A DNA stretch of 64,000 bases from assembly GCA_023386045.1 (NCBI GenBank), contig JAEWKK010000008.1:57400-121399 (forward strand). The letters are read 5' to 3'. This document shows positions 43,523 to 51,775 of this stretch, in pieces. The notes below the pieces were generated by a model. The model made no database searches. It was not told where the DNA came from and worked only from the letters and a program-made list of their open reading frames with translations. A program made the position numbers and the translations under genes. Each line of letters starts with the position of its first letter. The first letter of the stretch is position 1. Source of the DNA: Bacteroidota bacterium. Its GTDB lineage: Bacteria; Bacteroidota; Bacteroidia; Chitinophagales; Chitinophagaceae.

Positions 43523-44446
43523 ATGAAAAGATTTATACTCCCCCTCGTTTGTTTCATCTCTGTGGTAGTACATGCCCAGGATGAAACTGTAAAAAAATTA
43601 CAGTCAGAAGCGGATAAAAAAATCAAAAAAGAAGAAGACACCACGCAGCATCTTTGGAAGAGAGGTGGTGTATACAATATCAACCTTTCGCAAGGTTCTC
43701 TAAGCAACTGGGCAGCCGGCGGTGATAATTTTTCTTTATCGGTCAATTCCTTACTGAGTTTATATGCCTTCTATAAAAAAGATAAGGCGAGTTGGGATAA
43801 TACTTTTGATTTTAACCTGGGCTATTTGCGTTCAACCAGTTTGGGCAGCCGCAAGAACGATGACAGGATTGACCTGCTGAGCAAATATGGACATGCGGTT
43901 TCCAGTCATTGGAATGTAGCCACACTTTTTAATTTTCGTTCTCAATTGCTCAACGGCTACACTTATCCTGAGGATGTAAAAACTTTTACATCAGCTTTTC
44001 TTTCACCTGCTTATGTGCTGGTGAGCCTGGGTATGGACTATAAGCCTAATTCAGATTTTTCTCTTTTTCTTTCGCCCATAACAGCTCGGTGGGTTATTGT
44101 AAAAGATGACAGCCTGTCTGCGAAAGGACTGTATGGAGTAGAACCTGGAAAACATGCACGCACGGAGATCGGGGCTTTTATTTCAGCCAATTATTTAAAA
44201 GAGTTCAATAAAACCGTAAGCTATAAAGGAAGACTGGACCTGTTTTCCAATTACAGGCATAATCCGGAAAAGATCGATCTTTTTATGTCAAACATTCTTT
44301 CTGTAAAGCTTTCAAAAATACTATCCGCTACCTGGAATGTGGACCTGATCTATGATGATGATGTCAGGTTATTTGGAGATGACGGCAAATCACCTGCGCT
44401 TCAATTAAAATCACTTGTAGGCCTTGGATTAATGGTGAAATTTTAA
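43523..44446 (+). CDS. DUF3078 outer-membrane protein
   Basis: A 307-residue exported beta-rich protein of the DUF3078 family found in Bacteroidota. A signal peptide (residues 1-17, VVVHAQD) is followed by a charged coil (KKLQSEADKKIKKEED) and a barrel opening with the family phrase NINLSQGSLSNWAAGGDNFS and closing GLGLMVKF, with a terminal Phe as outer-membrane barrels prefer. The function is unknown. The TSUP permease gene starts two bases after its stop, so the two are co-transcribed. Confidence 0.85.
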   Translation: MKRFILPLVCFISVVVHAQDETVKKLQSEADKKIKKEEDTTQHLWKRGGVYNINLSQGSLSNWAAGGDNFSLSVNSLLSLYAFYKKDKASWDNTFDFNLGYLRSTSLGSRKNDDRIDLLSKYGHAVSSHWNVATLFNFRSQLLNGYTYPEDVKTFTSAFLSPAYVLVSLGMDYKPNSDFSLFLSPITARWVIVKDDSLSAKGLYGVEPGKHARTEIGAFISANYLKEFNKTVSYKGRLDLFSNYRHNPEKIDLFMSNILSVKLSKILSATWNVDLIYDDDVRLFGDDGKSPALQLKSLVGLGLMVKF

Positions 44447-44448
44447 TT

Positions 44449-45225
44449 GTGGTTGTTGCGCCTGAACAGATACTGATTCTTTGTATCGTTGCATTTGCCG
44501 CGGGTTTTGTTGATGCCATTGTTGGCGGTGGAGGATTGCTTCAAACACCGGCTACCATTGTAGTGCTCCGTGGTTTTCCTGTTGTAAATGCTATTGGATC
44601 TATAAAGCTTCCATCTTTCAGCGGAACATTTTTCGCAGCGCTTCAATATGCCAGGCGTGTGCGCTTCAATATCACTCTTACTGTGATCATGTGTACTGTT
44701 GCTTTCTTTGCTTCATTTGCAGGTTCAGAATTGTTGAGTGTAACCAGCAACGATTTTATGAAGCCGGTATTGCTGGTGGTACTTGTTGGCGTGGCATTGT
44801 ATACTTTTTTTAAAAAGGATTTCGGCCAGCATGAGATCAAAGAACATTCAAAACAACGTGAGCTGACATATGCAGTATTTATCAGCATCGTGATTGGATT
44901 TTACGATGGCTTTATTGGTCCTGGGGCAGGTAGCTTTTTTATTCTGGCTTTCATTTCATTACTGGGTTACGATTTTCTTCATGCCTCAGCCCAGGCCAAG
45001 CTGGTGAACCTGGCTACCAACCTGGGCTCGATCGTGCTTTTTACTTTTAAGGGAAAGATCATCTGGGGAGTGGCAATCCCCATGGCTGTTTGTAATGCTG
45101 TAGGTGGAATGCTGGGTGCAAGAATGGCGATGGCTAAAGGCAACCGCTTTATCAGAATATTTTTTCTTTTCATAGTAACAGCTACGCTATTACGGTTTGC
45201 AGTGGAAGTTATTTTTAAAAAATAA
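44449..45225 (+). CDS. TSUP (TauE/SafE) family permease
   Basis: A 258-residue inner-membrane permease of the TauE/SafE type; members export or import sulfite, sulfoacetate or other organic anions. The duplicated family pattern is visible: GFVDAIVGGGGLLQTPATIV in the first half and GFYDGFIGPGAGSFFILAFI in the second. About eight hydrophobic helices are seen. It starts with GTG at 44449, two bases after the DUF3078 stop. A bidirectional terminator overlaps its end. The substrate is unknown. Confidence 0.93.
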   Translation: MVVAPEQILILCIVAFAAGFVDAIVGGGGLLQTPATIVVLRGFPVVNAIGSIKLPSFSGTFFAALQYARRVRFNITLTVIMCTVAFFASFAGSELLSVTSNDFMKPVLLVVLVGVALYTFFKKDFGQHEIKEHSKQRELTYAVFISIVIGFYDGFIGPGAGSFFILAFISLLGYDFLHASAQAKLVNLATNLGSIVLFTFKGKIIWGVAIPMAVCNAVGGMLGARMAMAKGNRFIRIFFLFIVTATLLRFAVEVIFKK

Positions 45226-45247
45226 GGGACCAGATAACTGGTCCCTT
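45215..45247. terminator. Bidirectional terminator between the TSUP gene and the frameshifted small gene
   Basis: The perfect eight-base-pair stem GGGACCAG/CTGGTCCC with a four-base loop has TTCTC on the plus side and TTATTTTTT on the minus side. It is stronger on the minus strand, which marks the end of the minus-strand small gene stopping at 45251. Confidence 0.85.
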
Positions 45248-45250
45248 CTC

Positions 45251-45494
45251 TCATGTGCGTGCTAAAGCAAAAGCTTTAGTAAAATTTTTGGACGACTTCA
45301 TCACCAGTTTTTTCCCAATATCAGCAAACTGTTTTTTCTCGTTGGTTAAGAAAATGATGGTCGCTTTTTTCCCTGATCACATTAAAACGATATCCTTTTT
45401 TAATGAACCGTTCTACAGGAGCAGGTTGAATTGTAATTGGTTTTTCAGAGGAGGTTTCATACGAGGCAGATGAACAGATACAAGTTAAAGGCAT
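45251..45494 (-). pseudogene. Frameshifted small conserved-looking gene
   Basis: Two overlapping minus-strand frames read like one protein. The first runs from ATG 45494 (ends 45321) and contains ETSSEKPITIQPAPVERF and IKKGYRFNVIRE. The second, ending at 45251, contains KATIIFLTNEKKQFADIGKK and LVMKSSKNFTKAFALART. They join if one base is removed from the six-A run at 45365-45370, giving about 80 residues. The second frame stops right at a minus-strand terminator, and a TAAATTTG box lies upstream, so a gene here is likely. The change may be a real mutation or a sequencing error. Function unknown; there is no signal peptide. The exact start is uncertain because frames near it are ambiguous. 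Confidence 0.55.
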
Positions 45495-45549
45495 TCATCC
45501 GATTGACCAATGTTTCCACATTAATATTGATCGTAAACAATGGTGGCAT

Positions 45550-45557
45550 CAAATTTA
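45550..45557 (-). promoter_or_regulatory. -7 box TAAATTTG upstream of the frameshifted gene
   Basis: An exact TAnnTTTG match on the minus strand about 55 bases before the proposed start. The remaining gap to 45730 is A+T-rich and shows nothing else I can name. Confidence 0.35.
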
Positions 45558-45730
45558 TATGACATACATCGCCGGATTAGTCCTGCTTGACTTGGATTTT
45601 AATAATATGTTCGGGTATGATTTTCGACTAACAGTATGAGGTAAACGGAAAGTGGATCTGGTAATTTTTATCGCATTGCATATGAATGATTGCGATCCAT
45701 TTATTTTAATTTTAATTAAAACAGAAAATT

Positions 45731-46570
45731 ATGTTGTGGCGCGGAAGAAGGGAAAGCTCAAATGTTGAAGACCGCAGGGGCATTGGTGGTGGTACTGTTG
45801 CAGTTGGCGGCGGTATCCTCGGTGTGATTGCACTGCTGGTTAATTTTCTTCTGGGTGGTAATGGTGATACCAGCCAACTACCCCTGCCCGGACAAAACGA
45901 ACCGCTCACCACAGAGCAACAGGCTGCCCAGGATTCACAGGCCAGGTTTGTCAAAGTTGTTCTCGCTGAAACAGAAGATGTATGGAATGAAATATTTGCC
46001 CGCAATGGAAGTGATTACCTGGAGCCCAGGCTAACCTTATTTACAGGAACTACACAATCGGGTTGTGGTTATGCAAGTGCGCAGTCAGGCCCTTTTTATT
46101 GCCCTGCTGATATGTATGTATACATCGATCTTTCATTTTATGATGAATTACAGCATCGATTTGGAGCTCCCGGGGATTTTGCCATGGCCTATGTGATTGC
46201 GCATGAAGTTGGTCATCATGTACAGAAGCTGATGGGAAAATCAGATGAAATGGCCAGGCTAAGGCAAAGAGTTAGCGATGAAGAATACAACAGATATTCT
46301 GTTATGCTGGAACTGCAGGCCGATTTCTACGCGGGCGTGTGGGCGCATTATGTAAGTGGTAAGGGTTTACTGGAAAGAGGTGATGTTGAAGAAGCCCTTA
46401 GAGCAGCCAATGCCATTGGAGATGATCGATTACAAAAACAGGCCCAGGGTTATGTAGTGCCTGAAACCTTTACCCATGGAACCTCTGCTCAAAGAATGTA
46501 CTGGTTCAAAAAAGGCTACGATACAGGTGATATCTCACAGGGCGATACTTTCAGTGCTTCAGATCTCTGA
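45731..46570 (+). CDS. YpfJ-type neutral zinc metallopeptidase
   Basis: A 279-residue membrane-anchored protein of the putative neutral zinc metallopeptidase (YpfJ) family. The N-terminus has Arg-rich MLWRGRRESSNVEDRRG, then one Gly-rich membrane helix (residues 20-43), then the peptidase domain with HEVGH (His158, Glu159, His162) and a later Glu in LELQADFYAGVWAH as a likely third ligand. The conserved CGYASAQSGPFYCPAD carries two Cys. It is transcribed alone. The natural substrate is unknown. Confidence 0.92.
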   Translation: MLWRGRRESSNVEDRRGIGGGTVAVGGGILGVIALLVNFLLGGNGDTSQLPLPGQNEPLTTEQQAAQDSQARFVKVVLAETEDVWNEIFARNGSDYLEPRLTLFTGTTQSGCGYASAQSGPFYCPADMYVYIDLSFYDELQHRFGAPGDFAMAYVIAHEVGHHVQKLMGKSDEMARLRQRVSDEEYNRYSVMLELQADFYAGVWAHYVSGKGLLERGDVEEALRAANAIGDDRLQKQAQGYVVPETFTHGTSAQRMYWFKKGYDTGDISQGDTFSASDL

Positions 46571-46615
46571 TCATTATCATCAACCAGGCCCTGCTCAAAG
46601 GACTCGCGGCATCCC

Positions 46616-46623
46616 TATCTTTG
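46616..46623 (+). promoter_or_regulatory. -7 box TATCTTTG, 4 bases from the pheS start
   Basis: An exact TAnnTTTG match followed by CCGC and the pheS ATG at 46628. It is one of the clearest cases in the window of a promoter that predicts a leaderless mRNA. No TTTG -33 element is seen at the usual distance. Confidence 0.55.
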
Positions 46624-46627
46624 CCGC

Positions 46628-47668
46628 ATGGAGCAATTGTTAGGACAGATAGAAGCTTATCGCAAAGAGATCGAAGCTTACGAGATCAGCAATGTGCAGC
46701 AGCTGGAGGAATTCCGCATTAAATACCTGGGTACAAAAGGCCTGACAAAATCACTTTTTGGTGAAATGAAAAATGTACCTGCGGAAAAGAAAAAAGAATT
46801 CGGACAGGTATTGAATGATTTCAAACAGCTTGCTGAAAGCAGGTACGAAGAAGCTAAGCAGCTCACATCAGGTCAGCAGTCATCCACTGAAGATAAAACG
46901 GACCTTACACTTCCCGGCGATCCGGTGCAGATCGGTTCACGTCATCCTATCACACTGGTGCGCAATAGAATGGTATCCATATTTCAACGTCTTGGTTTTT
47001 CACTGGCTGAAGGACCTGAGATCGAAGATGACTGGCACAATTTCACTGCCTTGAATCTTCCTGAAAATCATCCTGCCCGCGATATGCAGGATACATTTTA
47101 CATCCATAAAGGTGAAGGAGGTGCTGACTGGCTGCTTCGTACCCATACCAGTAATGTGCAGATCCGCGAAATGCAGAAAGGTAAACTTCCTATTCGAATT
47201 ATCAATCCTGGAAGGGTTTACCGTAACGAAACTATCAGCGCCAGGTCGCATTGCTTTTTTCACCAGGTAGAAGGATTATACATAGATGAAAATGTAAGCT
47301 TCGCTGATCTGAAGCAAACACTTTATTTCTTCGTACAGGAGATGTTTGGAAAAGATGTGAAAGTGCGTTTCAGACCATCCTATTTTCCTTTCACTGAACC
47401 AAGCGCAGAAATGGACATCAGCTGTTTTATCTGCGAAGGCAAAGGATGCCGCATTTGTAAGCATACAGGCTGGGTTGAGATCCTGGGTTGTGGGATGGTG
47501 CATCCGCAGGTGTTGGAAAATTGCGGCATTGATTCCAATAAATACACCGGCTATGCATTTGGAATGGGCATTGAAAGGCCTGCACTTCTTTTATATGATG
47601 TGAATGACATCCGTCTTTTCAGTGAGAATGATGCCCGTTTCCTGAAACAATTTGGAAGTGCAGTTTAG
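46628..47668 (+). CDS. pheS: Phenylalanyl-tRNA synthetase alpha subunit
   Basis: PheS is the catalytic subunit of the (alpha-beta)2 class II synthetase charging tRNA-Phe. The 346-residue product has an N-terminal coiled coil (about 1-85), class II motif 2 around GRVYRNETISARSHCFFHQVEG, and motif 3 in GYAFGMGIERPALLLYDV. FRPSYFPFTEPSAEMD is also diagnostic. pheT is not adjacent, as is common in Bacteroidota. It converges with a membrane protein gene two bases later. Confidence 0.97.
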   Translation: MEQLLGQIEAYRKEIEAYEISNVQQLEEFRIKYLGTKGLTKSLFGEMKNVPAEKKKEFGQVLNDFKQLAESRYEEAKQLTSGQQSSTEDKTDLTLPGDPVQIGSRHPITLVRNRMVSIFQRLGFSLAEGPEIEDDWHNFTALNLPENHPARDMQDTFYIHKGEGGADWLLRTHTSNVQIREMQKGKLPIRIINPGRVYRNETISARSHCFFHQVEGLYIDENVSFADLKQTLYFFVQEMFGKDVKVRFRPSYFPFTEPSAEMDISCFICEGKGCRICKHTGWVEILGCGMVHPQVLENCGIDSNKYTGYAFGMGIERPALLLYDVNDIRLFSENDARFLKQFGSAV

Positions 47669-47669
47669 C

Positions 47670-48302
47670 TTATCCTATTTCTGATTCACTTGCAGATTTT
47701 GGAAACTCAGACTGGTCGCCAGGATTTTCCAGATCCAGTTGCGGCGCATTCTTTGGCGCAAGATCATAAACAGTTCCAGTAATTCCCCTTTGGTTAAAAC
47801 TCAAATAAGATCCCAAAAGAAAACAAAGCAGGGAAAGGTAAAACCATATGGTGAAGCCGATGGTAATGCCAAGGTCTGAAAGAAAACCGGTGTTTCCTCC
47901 CAGTGAATTATCAATGGAGCCCTTGATATCAATATATAAGGCGATCATTGAGATGGCGGCAACCAATCCAAGGATCATGCTGGTGAGCCAGCGTTTTTTA
48001 AATTGGATCAATGAAACTATGAATGCAGCCAGTCCTGTCACTGCAGCAATCACGGCAAACAATTCAACGTCTGAAGAATTTTGATTTTTATCAGAAGCCA
48101 CTCCTGAACTTCCTGATGTATTTCCTTTCACCAGGTCTATTCCCTTTGCTTTGATGGATAGTCCTTTAATTTCCATTTCACCAATATGTATCGGCTTGCT
48201 TTTAATTTCTACAAAAGGCAAAAAGAATAAGAGCAAGCCAATGATATAAGCAATTGAATCTGCATAACGTGTCCTGAACAATTCATTTGTGGTTCTGGCC
48301 AT
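47670..48302 (-). CDS. Hypothetical membrane protein
   Basis: A 210-residue protein with about four hydrophobic helices (near residues 15-32, 85-105, 108-125 and 142-165). A polar loop between the first two contains IGEMEIKGLSIKAKGIDLV and a Ser/Asn-rich stretch, and the C-terminal tail of about 40 residues is acidic and probably cytoplasmic. I recognise no family. It starts from the ATG at 48302, with hbd divergent 67 bases away. Confidence 0.65.
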   Translation of the reverse strand: MARTTNELFRTRYADSIAYIIGLLLFFLPFVEIKSKPIHIGEMEIKGLSIKAKGIDLVKGNTSGSSGVASDKNQNSSDVELFAVIAAVTGLAAFIVSLIQFKKRWLTSMILGLVAAISMIALYIDIKGSIDNSLGGNTGFLSDLGITIGFTIWFYLSLLCFLLGSYLSFNQRGITGTVYDLAPKNAPQLDLENPGDQSEFPKSASESEIG

Positions 48303-48369
48303 ACCAAATTAATTATGATGTTAAGTTAAGGTCTTTCTTTGGCCTTTATCTTTACAATAATTATTCCTT

Positions 48370-49209
48370 ATGACCACAATAGCAATCTGCGGAGCAGGAA
48401 CAATGGGAAGCGGCATCGCACAGGTAGCCGCAACGGCGGGGTACACTACTATACTATATGATTTGAATGAAGAAGTGGTTCAAAAAGCCAGGGCTTCCAT
48501 CAATAAGAGCCTGCAAAGCCAGGTGGATAAAAACAGGATCTCTGCAGAGCGATCAAAGGAAATAATTGGAAGAATCCATTTCACTTCTGATATCAGGGAA
48601 TGTGTGGCTGATCTGATCATTGAAGCAATAGTTGAAAAATTAGCTGTAAAAATTTCTCTTTTCAATCAGCTAGCTCAGTATAACAGGCCTGAAACCATTT
48701 TTGCCAGCAATACTTCTTCTTTGTCTCTTTCAGCAATTGCCAGGGAGATCAGTGATCCTTCAAGAGTGGCTGGTTTGCATTTTTTTAATCCTGCACCATT
48801 AATGAAGCTGGTAGAAGTAGTTAAAGCCGAACAAAGTTCTGAAGAAACCATATCATCACTGGTTGATCTCACCAGGAAACTGGGAAAGGTTCCCGTGGTA
48901 TGCAGAGATGCTCCTGGTTTTATTGTGAACAGGGTGGCACGTCCTTATTATATTGAATCGCTCAGGATTGCCGAAGAAGGCCTTGTTGATTATGAAACCA
49001 TAGACAGGCTGATGGAAAACCAGGGATTCAAAATGGGTCCTTTCCGGTTGATGGACCTTATTGGCAACGATGTGAATTACGCTGTAAGCTGCTCTGTTTA
49101 TGATCAGCTGGGAAAACCAGAACGACTCAGACCCTCACCCCTTCAAAAAGACAAAGTAGAAAAGAATGAATTGGGCAGGAAAACTGGCAGGGGCTATTTT
49201 AATTATTAA
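48370..49209 (+). CDS. hbd: 3-hydroxybutyryl-CoA dehydrogenase
   Basis: This enzyme oxidises 3-hydroxyacyl-CoA to 3-oxoacyl-CoA with NAD, or reverses it, in fatty-acid or butyrate metabolism. The 279-residue product has the Rossmann motif GAGTMGSGIAQ (8-18), the catalytic region GLHFFNPAPLMKLVEVV and the C-terminal domain with DAPGFIVNRV and GRKTGRGYFNY. No other fatty-acid genes are adjacent; the epimerase gene follows after 56 bases. Confidence 0.95.
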   Translation: MTTIAICGAGTMGSGIAQVAATAGYTTILYDLNEEVVQKARASINKSLQSQVDKNRISAERSKEIIGRIHFTSDIRECVADLIIEAIVEKLAVKISLFNQLAQYNRPETIFASNTSSLSLSAIAREISDPSRVAGLHFFNPAPLMKLVEVVKAEQSSEETISSLVDLTRKLGKVPVVCRDAPGFIVNRVARPYYIESLRIAEEGLVDYETIDRLMENQGFKMGPFRLMDLIGNDVNYAVSCSVYDQLGKPERLRPSPLQKDKVEKNELGRKTGRGYFNY

Positions 49210-49265
49210 GATCAAGCATTGATATTGAATCATCACCAACATAATCACCTGCAATTTTTAGATCA

Positions 49266-50267
49266 ATGGTTTTAGTAACGGGCGGTACGGGCTTCCTGGG
49301 TTCTTACATCATAAAAAACCTGGTTGAAAAAGGACATAAGGTCCGTGCGATCCGTAGATCAACCAGGCTTCCTTTTTGGATAGATCCTGCCATCATGAAT
49401 AAGGTGGAGTGGGTGGATGCTGATATACTTGATACAGCCAGTATTGACCAGGCTTTACAGGATGTTGATGGCATTGTACATGCTGCAGCTGTTGTATCAT
49501 TTACAAAGAAGGGCAGGAAAAACATGTATAGTGTGAATGTAGAGGGTACAGCAAATTTGGTGAATGCCGCTATTGAACACCAGATCAAAAGGATCGTACA
49601 TGTAAGTTCTATTGCCGCACTGGGAAGAACTACAAATGCGCAACTCATCACAGAAGAAAGAAAATGGGAGCATAATTCCAACAATACACACTATGCTATT
49701 TCAAAGCACCAGGCCGAGATGCATGTATGGAGAGGCTTTGCTGAAGGACTTGCCGGTGTGATCATCAACCCAAGTACGATTTTAGGTTATGGCGACTGGC
49801 ATCAGTCGAGCAATACCATTTTCAAAAATATTTACAAGGGTTTCAGCTGGTATACAAAAGGAGTGAATGGTTTTGTAGGTGTTGAAGACACAGCGGAAGC
49901 AGCCGTGCAATTATTGTTTTCAGACATAACCGAACAAAGATTTATTGTAAATGCCGATAACTGGGTATTCAAAGATCTGTTCCAGGCTATTGCAGATGGT
50001 TTTGGGAAAAAACCACCTTCGCGCGAAGCAGGTAAAGCACTGGGAGAGCTGGCATGGAGACTGGAAGCCGTTAAAGCTTTCATTACCCGTAAAAAACCTT
50101 TACTCACCAGGGAAACTGCAAAGGTGGGACTGAGTAAAACTTCATTTGATGGTACAGCAATTCTACGGGCGCTTCCCCAGTTTCGATACACACCGCTGGA
50201 AGTTGTTATCAAAAATGCCTGTGAAAATTATATGGAAGCAGTAGAAAAATCTCTGCTTTCACCATAA
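49266..50267 (+). CDS. NAD-dependent epimerase/dehydratase family protein
   Basis: A 333-residue extended-SDR enzyme. The Rossmann motif GGTGFLGSYI is at the N-terminus (residues 6-15), with VSSIAALG and the YAISKHQAE active-site Tyr-Lys pair. It resembles dihydroflavonol-4-reductase-like or 3-beta-hydroxysteroid dehydrogenase-like proteins of bacteria, which reduce ketones of unknown identity. Nothing in the neighbourhood names the substrate. It is read in the same direction as hbd and the following exported protein. Confidence 0.88.
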   Translation: MVLVTGGTGFLGSYIIKNLVEKGHKVRAIRRSTRLPFWIDPAIMNKVEWVDADILDTASIDQALQDVDGIVHAAAVVSFTKKGRKNMYSVNVEGTANLVNAAIEHQIKRIVHVSSIAALGRTTNAQLITEERKWEHNSNNTHYAISKHQAEMHVWRGFAEGLAGVIINPSTILGYGDWHQSSNTIFKNIYKGFSWYTKGVNGFVGVEDTAEAAVQLLFSDITEQRFIVNADNWVFKDLFQAIADGFGKKPPSREAGKALGELAWRLEAVKAFITRKKPLLTRETAKVGLSKTSFDGTAILRALPQFRYTPLEVVIKNACENYMEAVEKSLLSP

Positions 50268-50274
50268 TAGATTT

Positions 50275-50282
50275 TATCTTTA
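50275..50282 (+). promoter_or_regulatory. -7 box TATCTTTA, 7 bases from the next gene start
   Basis: One base off TAnnTTTG, right after the epimerase stop codon and seven bases before the ATG at 50290. Confidence 0.35.
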
Positions 50283-50289
50283 AGGCACT

Positions 50290-51366
50290 ATGAAAAAACC
50301 ATTTTTCCTTTCATTTACATTGTTGCTTACACTTGCCTCCTGGGCTCAATTTACTGTTAATGGTAAGGTCATTGATGCTGATACTAAAGAACCTCTTGGT
50401 GCAGCCTCTGTTTTTGCTCAAAACACTACTCGAGGCACTACAACCGATAAAGATGGCATATTCAGTCTTTACCTCGACAAGGGTGGTTATGAACTTGTGA
50501 TATCTTTTACCGGTTACATGAGTAAATCCATAACCATTCAAAAAGATGAGGGTAGCCAGCTTCTGGTAGAATTATCTAAAGCAGATAACAGCATGAGTGA
50601 GGTGATCATCAAAAGTAGTAATGAAGTTCCTGATGGCCTTGAAAAATATGGGCAGTTTTTTTTGCAGCATTTTATTGGTGCAACTCCATTTTCCGATAGC
50701 TGTACATTGTTGAATCCACAGGCATTGAAGTTTCTGTATTATAAAAAATCTGATCGACTGAAAGTGCTGGCTATGGAGCCCTTGCAGATCTCCAACAGGG
50801 CGCTGGGTTACCAGTTGCGCTATGAACTGGATTCATTTGTATACCATTACAAAACAGATATTAATTCTTACCGCGGGCTTTGTTTGTATACAGAAATGGA
50901 AGGAAGCCCCGAAGAAGTGGAAACATGGAAGGCCAACAGGAAGGAAGCATATTTTGGTTCCAGGCTTCATTTTTTAAGATCCTATTTTGACAGCACCCTG
51001 AAGTCAGATGGATTTACGGTAGATGTCCTTTCAAAGCCAGGTGCCACCAGTTTCAGCAGGCTGGCCAATCCTTATGATACCGCGTATTATTTTTATCGCG
51101 ATTCCACCGACGAAGCAGAACTTTATTTTCCTCTTACCGCAAGCATCGGCTATACCAAAAAAATTCCGGAACAGGAATACCTGCAGCAGTTCAGGCTTCC
51201 CCTGGATGTTAAGGTTCAGTATTCATATGTTGACCTTTCTGACATGATCGTTATCAAACCTAATGGGTATTTCTTTAACCAGCGAAGCTGGATCAATCAG
51301 GGCTACTGGAGCTGGAAAAACCTGGCCGACCAATTGCCTTACGATTACGACCCCGATCACAGATAA
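50290..51366 (+). CDS. Exported carboxypeptidase-regulatory-like domain protein
   Basis: A 358-residue exported protein with a signal peptide (residues 1-18, LASWAQF) and a carboxypeptidase-D regulatory-like beta domain at about 20-105 (VNGKVIDADTKEPLGAASVF, GTTTDKDGIFSLYL). The rest, from NEVPDGLEKYGQFFLQHFIG on, is a conserved Bacteroidota extension of unknown role with no barrel. The domain order is the same as the first part of a SusC protein but without plug or barrel. Its 3' end runs straight into the repeat island. Confidence 0.83.
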   Translation: MKKPFFLSFTLLLTLASWAQFTVNGKVIDADTKEPLGAASVFAQNTTRGTTTDKDGIFSLYLDKGGYELVISFTGYMSKSITIQKDEGSQLLVELSKADNSMSEVIIKSSNEVPDGLEKYGQFFLQHFIGATPFSDSCTLLNPQALKFLYYKKSDRLKVLAMEPLQISNRALGYQLRYELDSFVYHYKTDINSYRGLCLYTEMEGSPEEVETWKANRKEAYFGSRLHFLRSYFDSTLKSDGFTVDVLSKPGATSFSRLANPYDTAYYFYRDSTDEAELYFPLTASIGYTKKIPEQEYLQQFRLPLDVKVQYSYVDLSDMIVIKPNGYFFNQRSWINQGYWSWKNLADQLPYDYDPDHR

Positions 51367-51371
51367 TACAG

Positions 51372-51446
51372 GATTATTAGAATCACAGATTATATTGATT
51401 ATTGGGATCACAGATTATTATGATTATTAGGATCACTGATTACACA
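51372..51446 (+). repeat. Three tandem copies of a 25-base repeat
   Basis: Three imperfect 25-base units start at 51372, 51397 and 51422. Each begins GATTATT and contains ATCAC(A/T)GATTA. They begin six bases after the stop codon of the preceding gene. Confidence 0.8.
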
Positions 51447-51775
51447 GATTTCACAGATTGGATTGCGATTGATTGAACTTGTTATTTTAGAAATTTAGCA
51501 TCCCAGTTACTACAGATTGACTAAACAAAGTCAAATAAAGAACCAGAGGAATCAAAAAAAAGTCTGTGTAATCTGTTATCCAATCCCTGATTAATCTGAT
51601 TTGAAAGCAAGAACTATCACAGATTTCACAGATTAGATAACTAAAACAGAGTTACTAATTCTTTCTCCTATATAGCCAGATAAGTAATAGTCAGGTGTTA
51701 GCACAAAGGCTCAAAAAAATCCGTGAAATCTTTGTAATCTGTGATCCAATCCAAATCATCATTTAATCTGTGATC
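51447..51775. repeat. Island of direct and inverted CACAGATT words
   Basis: After the tandem units the word CACAGATT recurs at 51452-51459, 51618-51625 and 51627-51634, and its reverse complement AATCTGTG at 51736-51743 and 51765-51772, with several near matches between (for example AATCTGTT, AATCTGAT). The stretch holds no protein gene apart from the lpxD end, is A+T-rich, and could fold into long imperfect hairpins. The rightmost copy lies inside the end of lpxD. Confidence 0.7.

Noticed and set aside
45255..45473. A plus-strand frame of 72 codons in the gap before the YpfJ gene.
   Set aside because: It is antisense to the two minus-strand frames that read like protein and end at a minus-strand terminator, and it has no domain or signal.
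51367..51758. CRISPR-like array in the repeat island.
   Set aside because: The repeats are A+T-rich, imperfect, 25 bases without unique spacers, and occur in both orientations; no cas genes are present.
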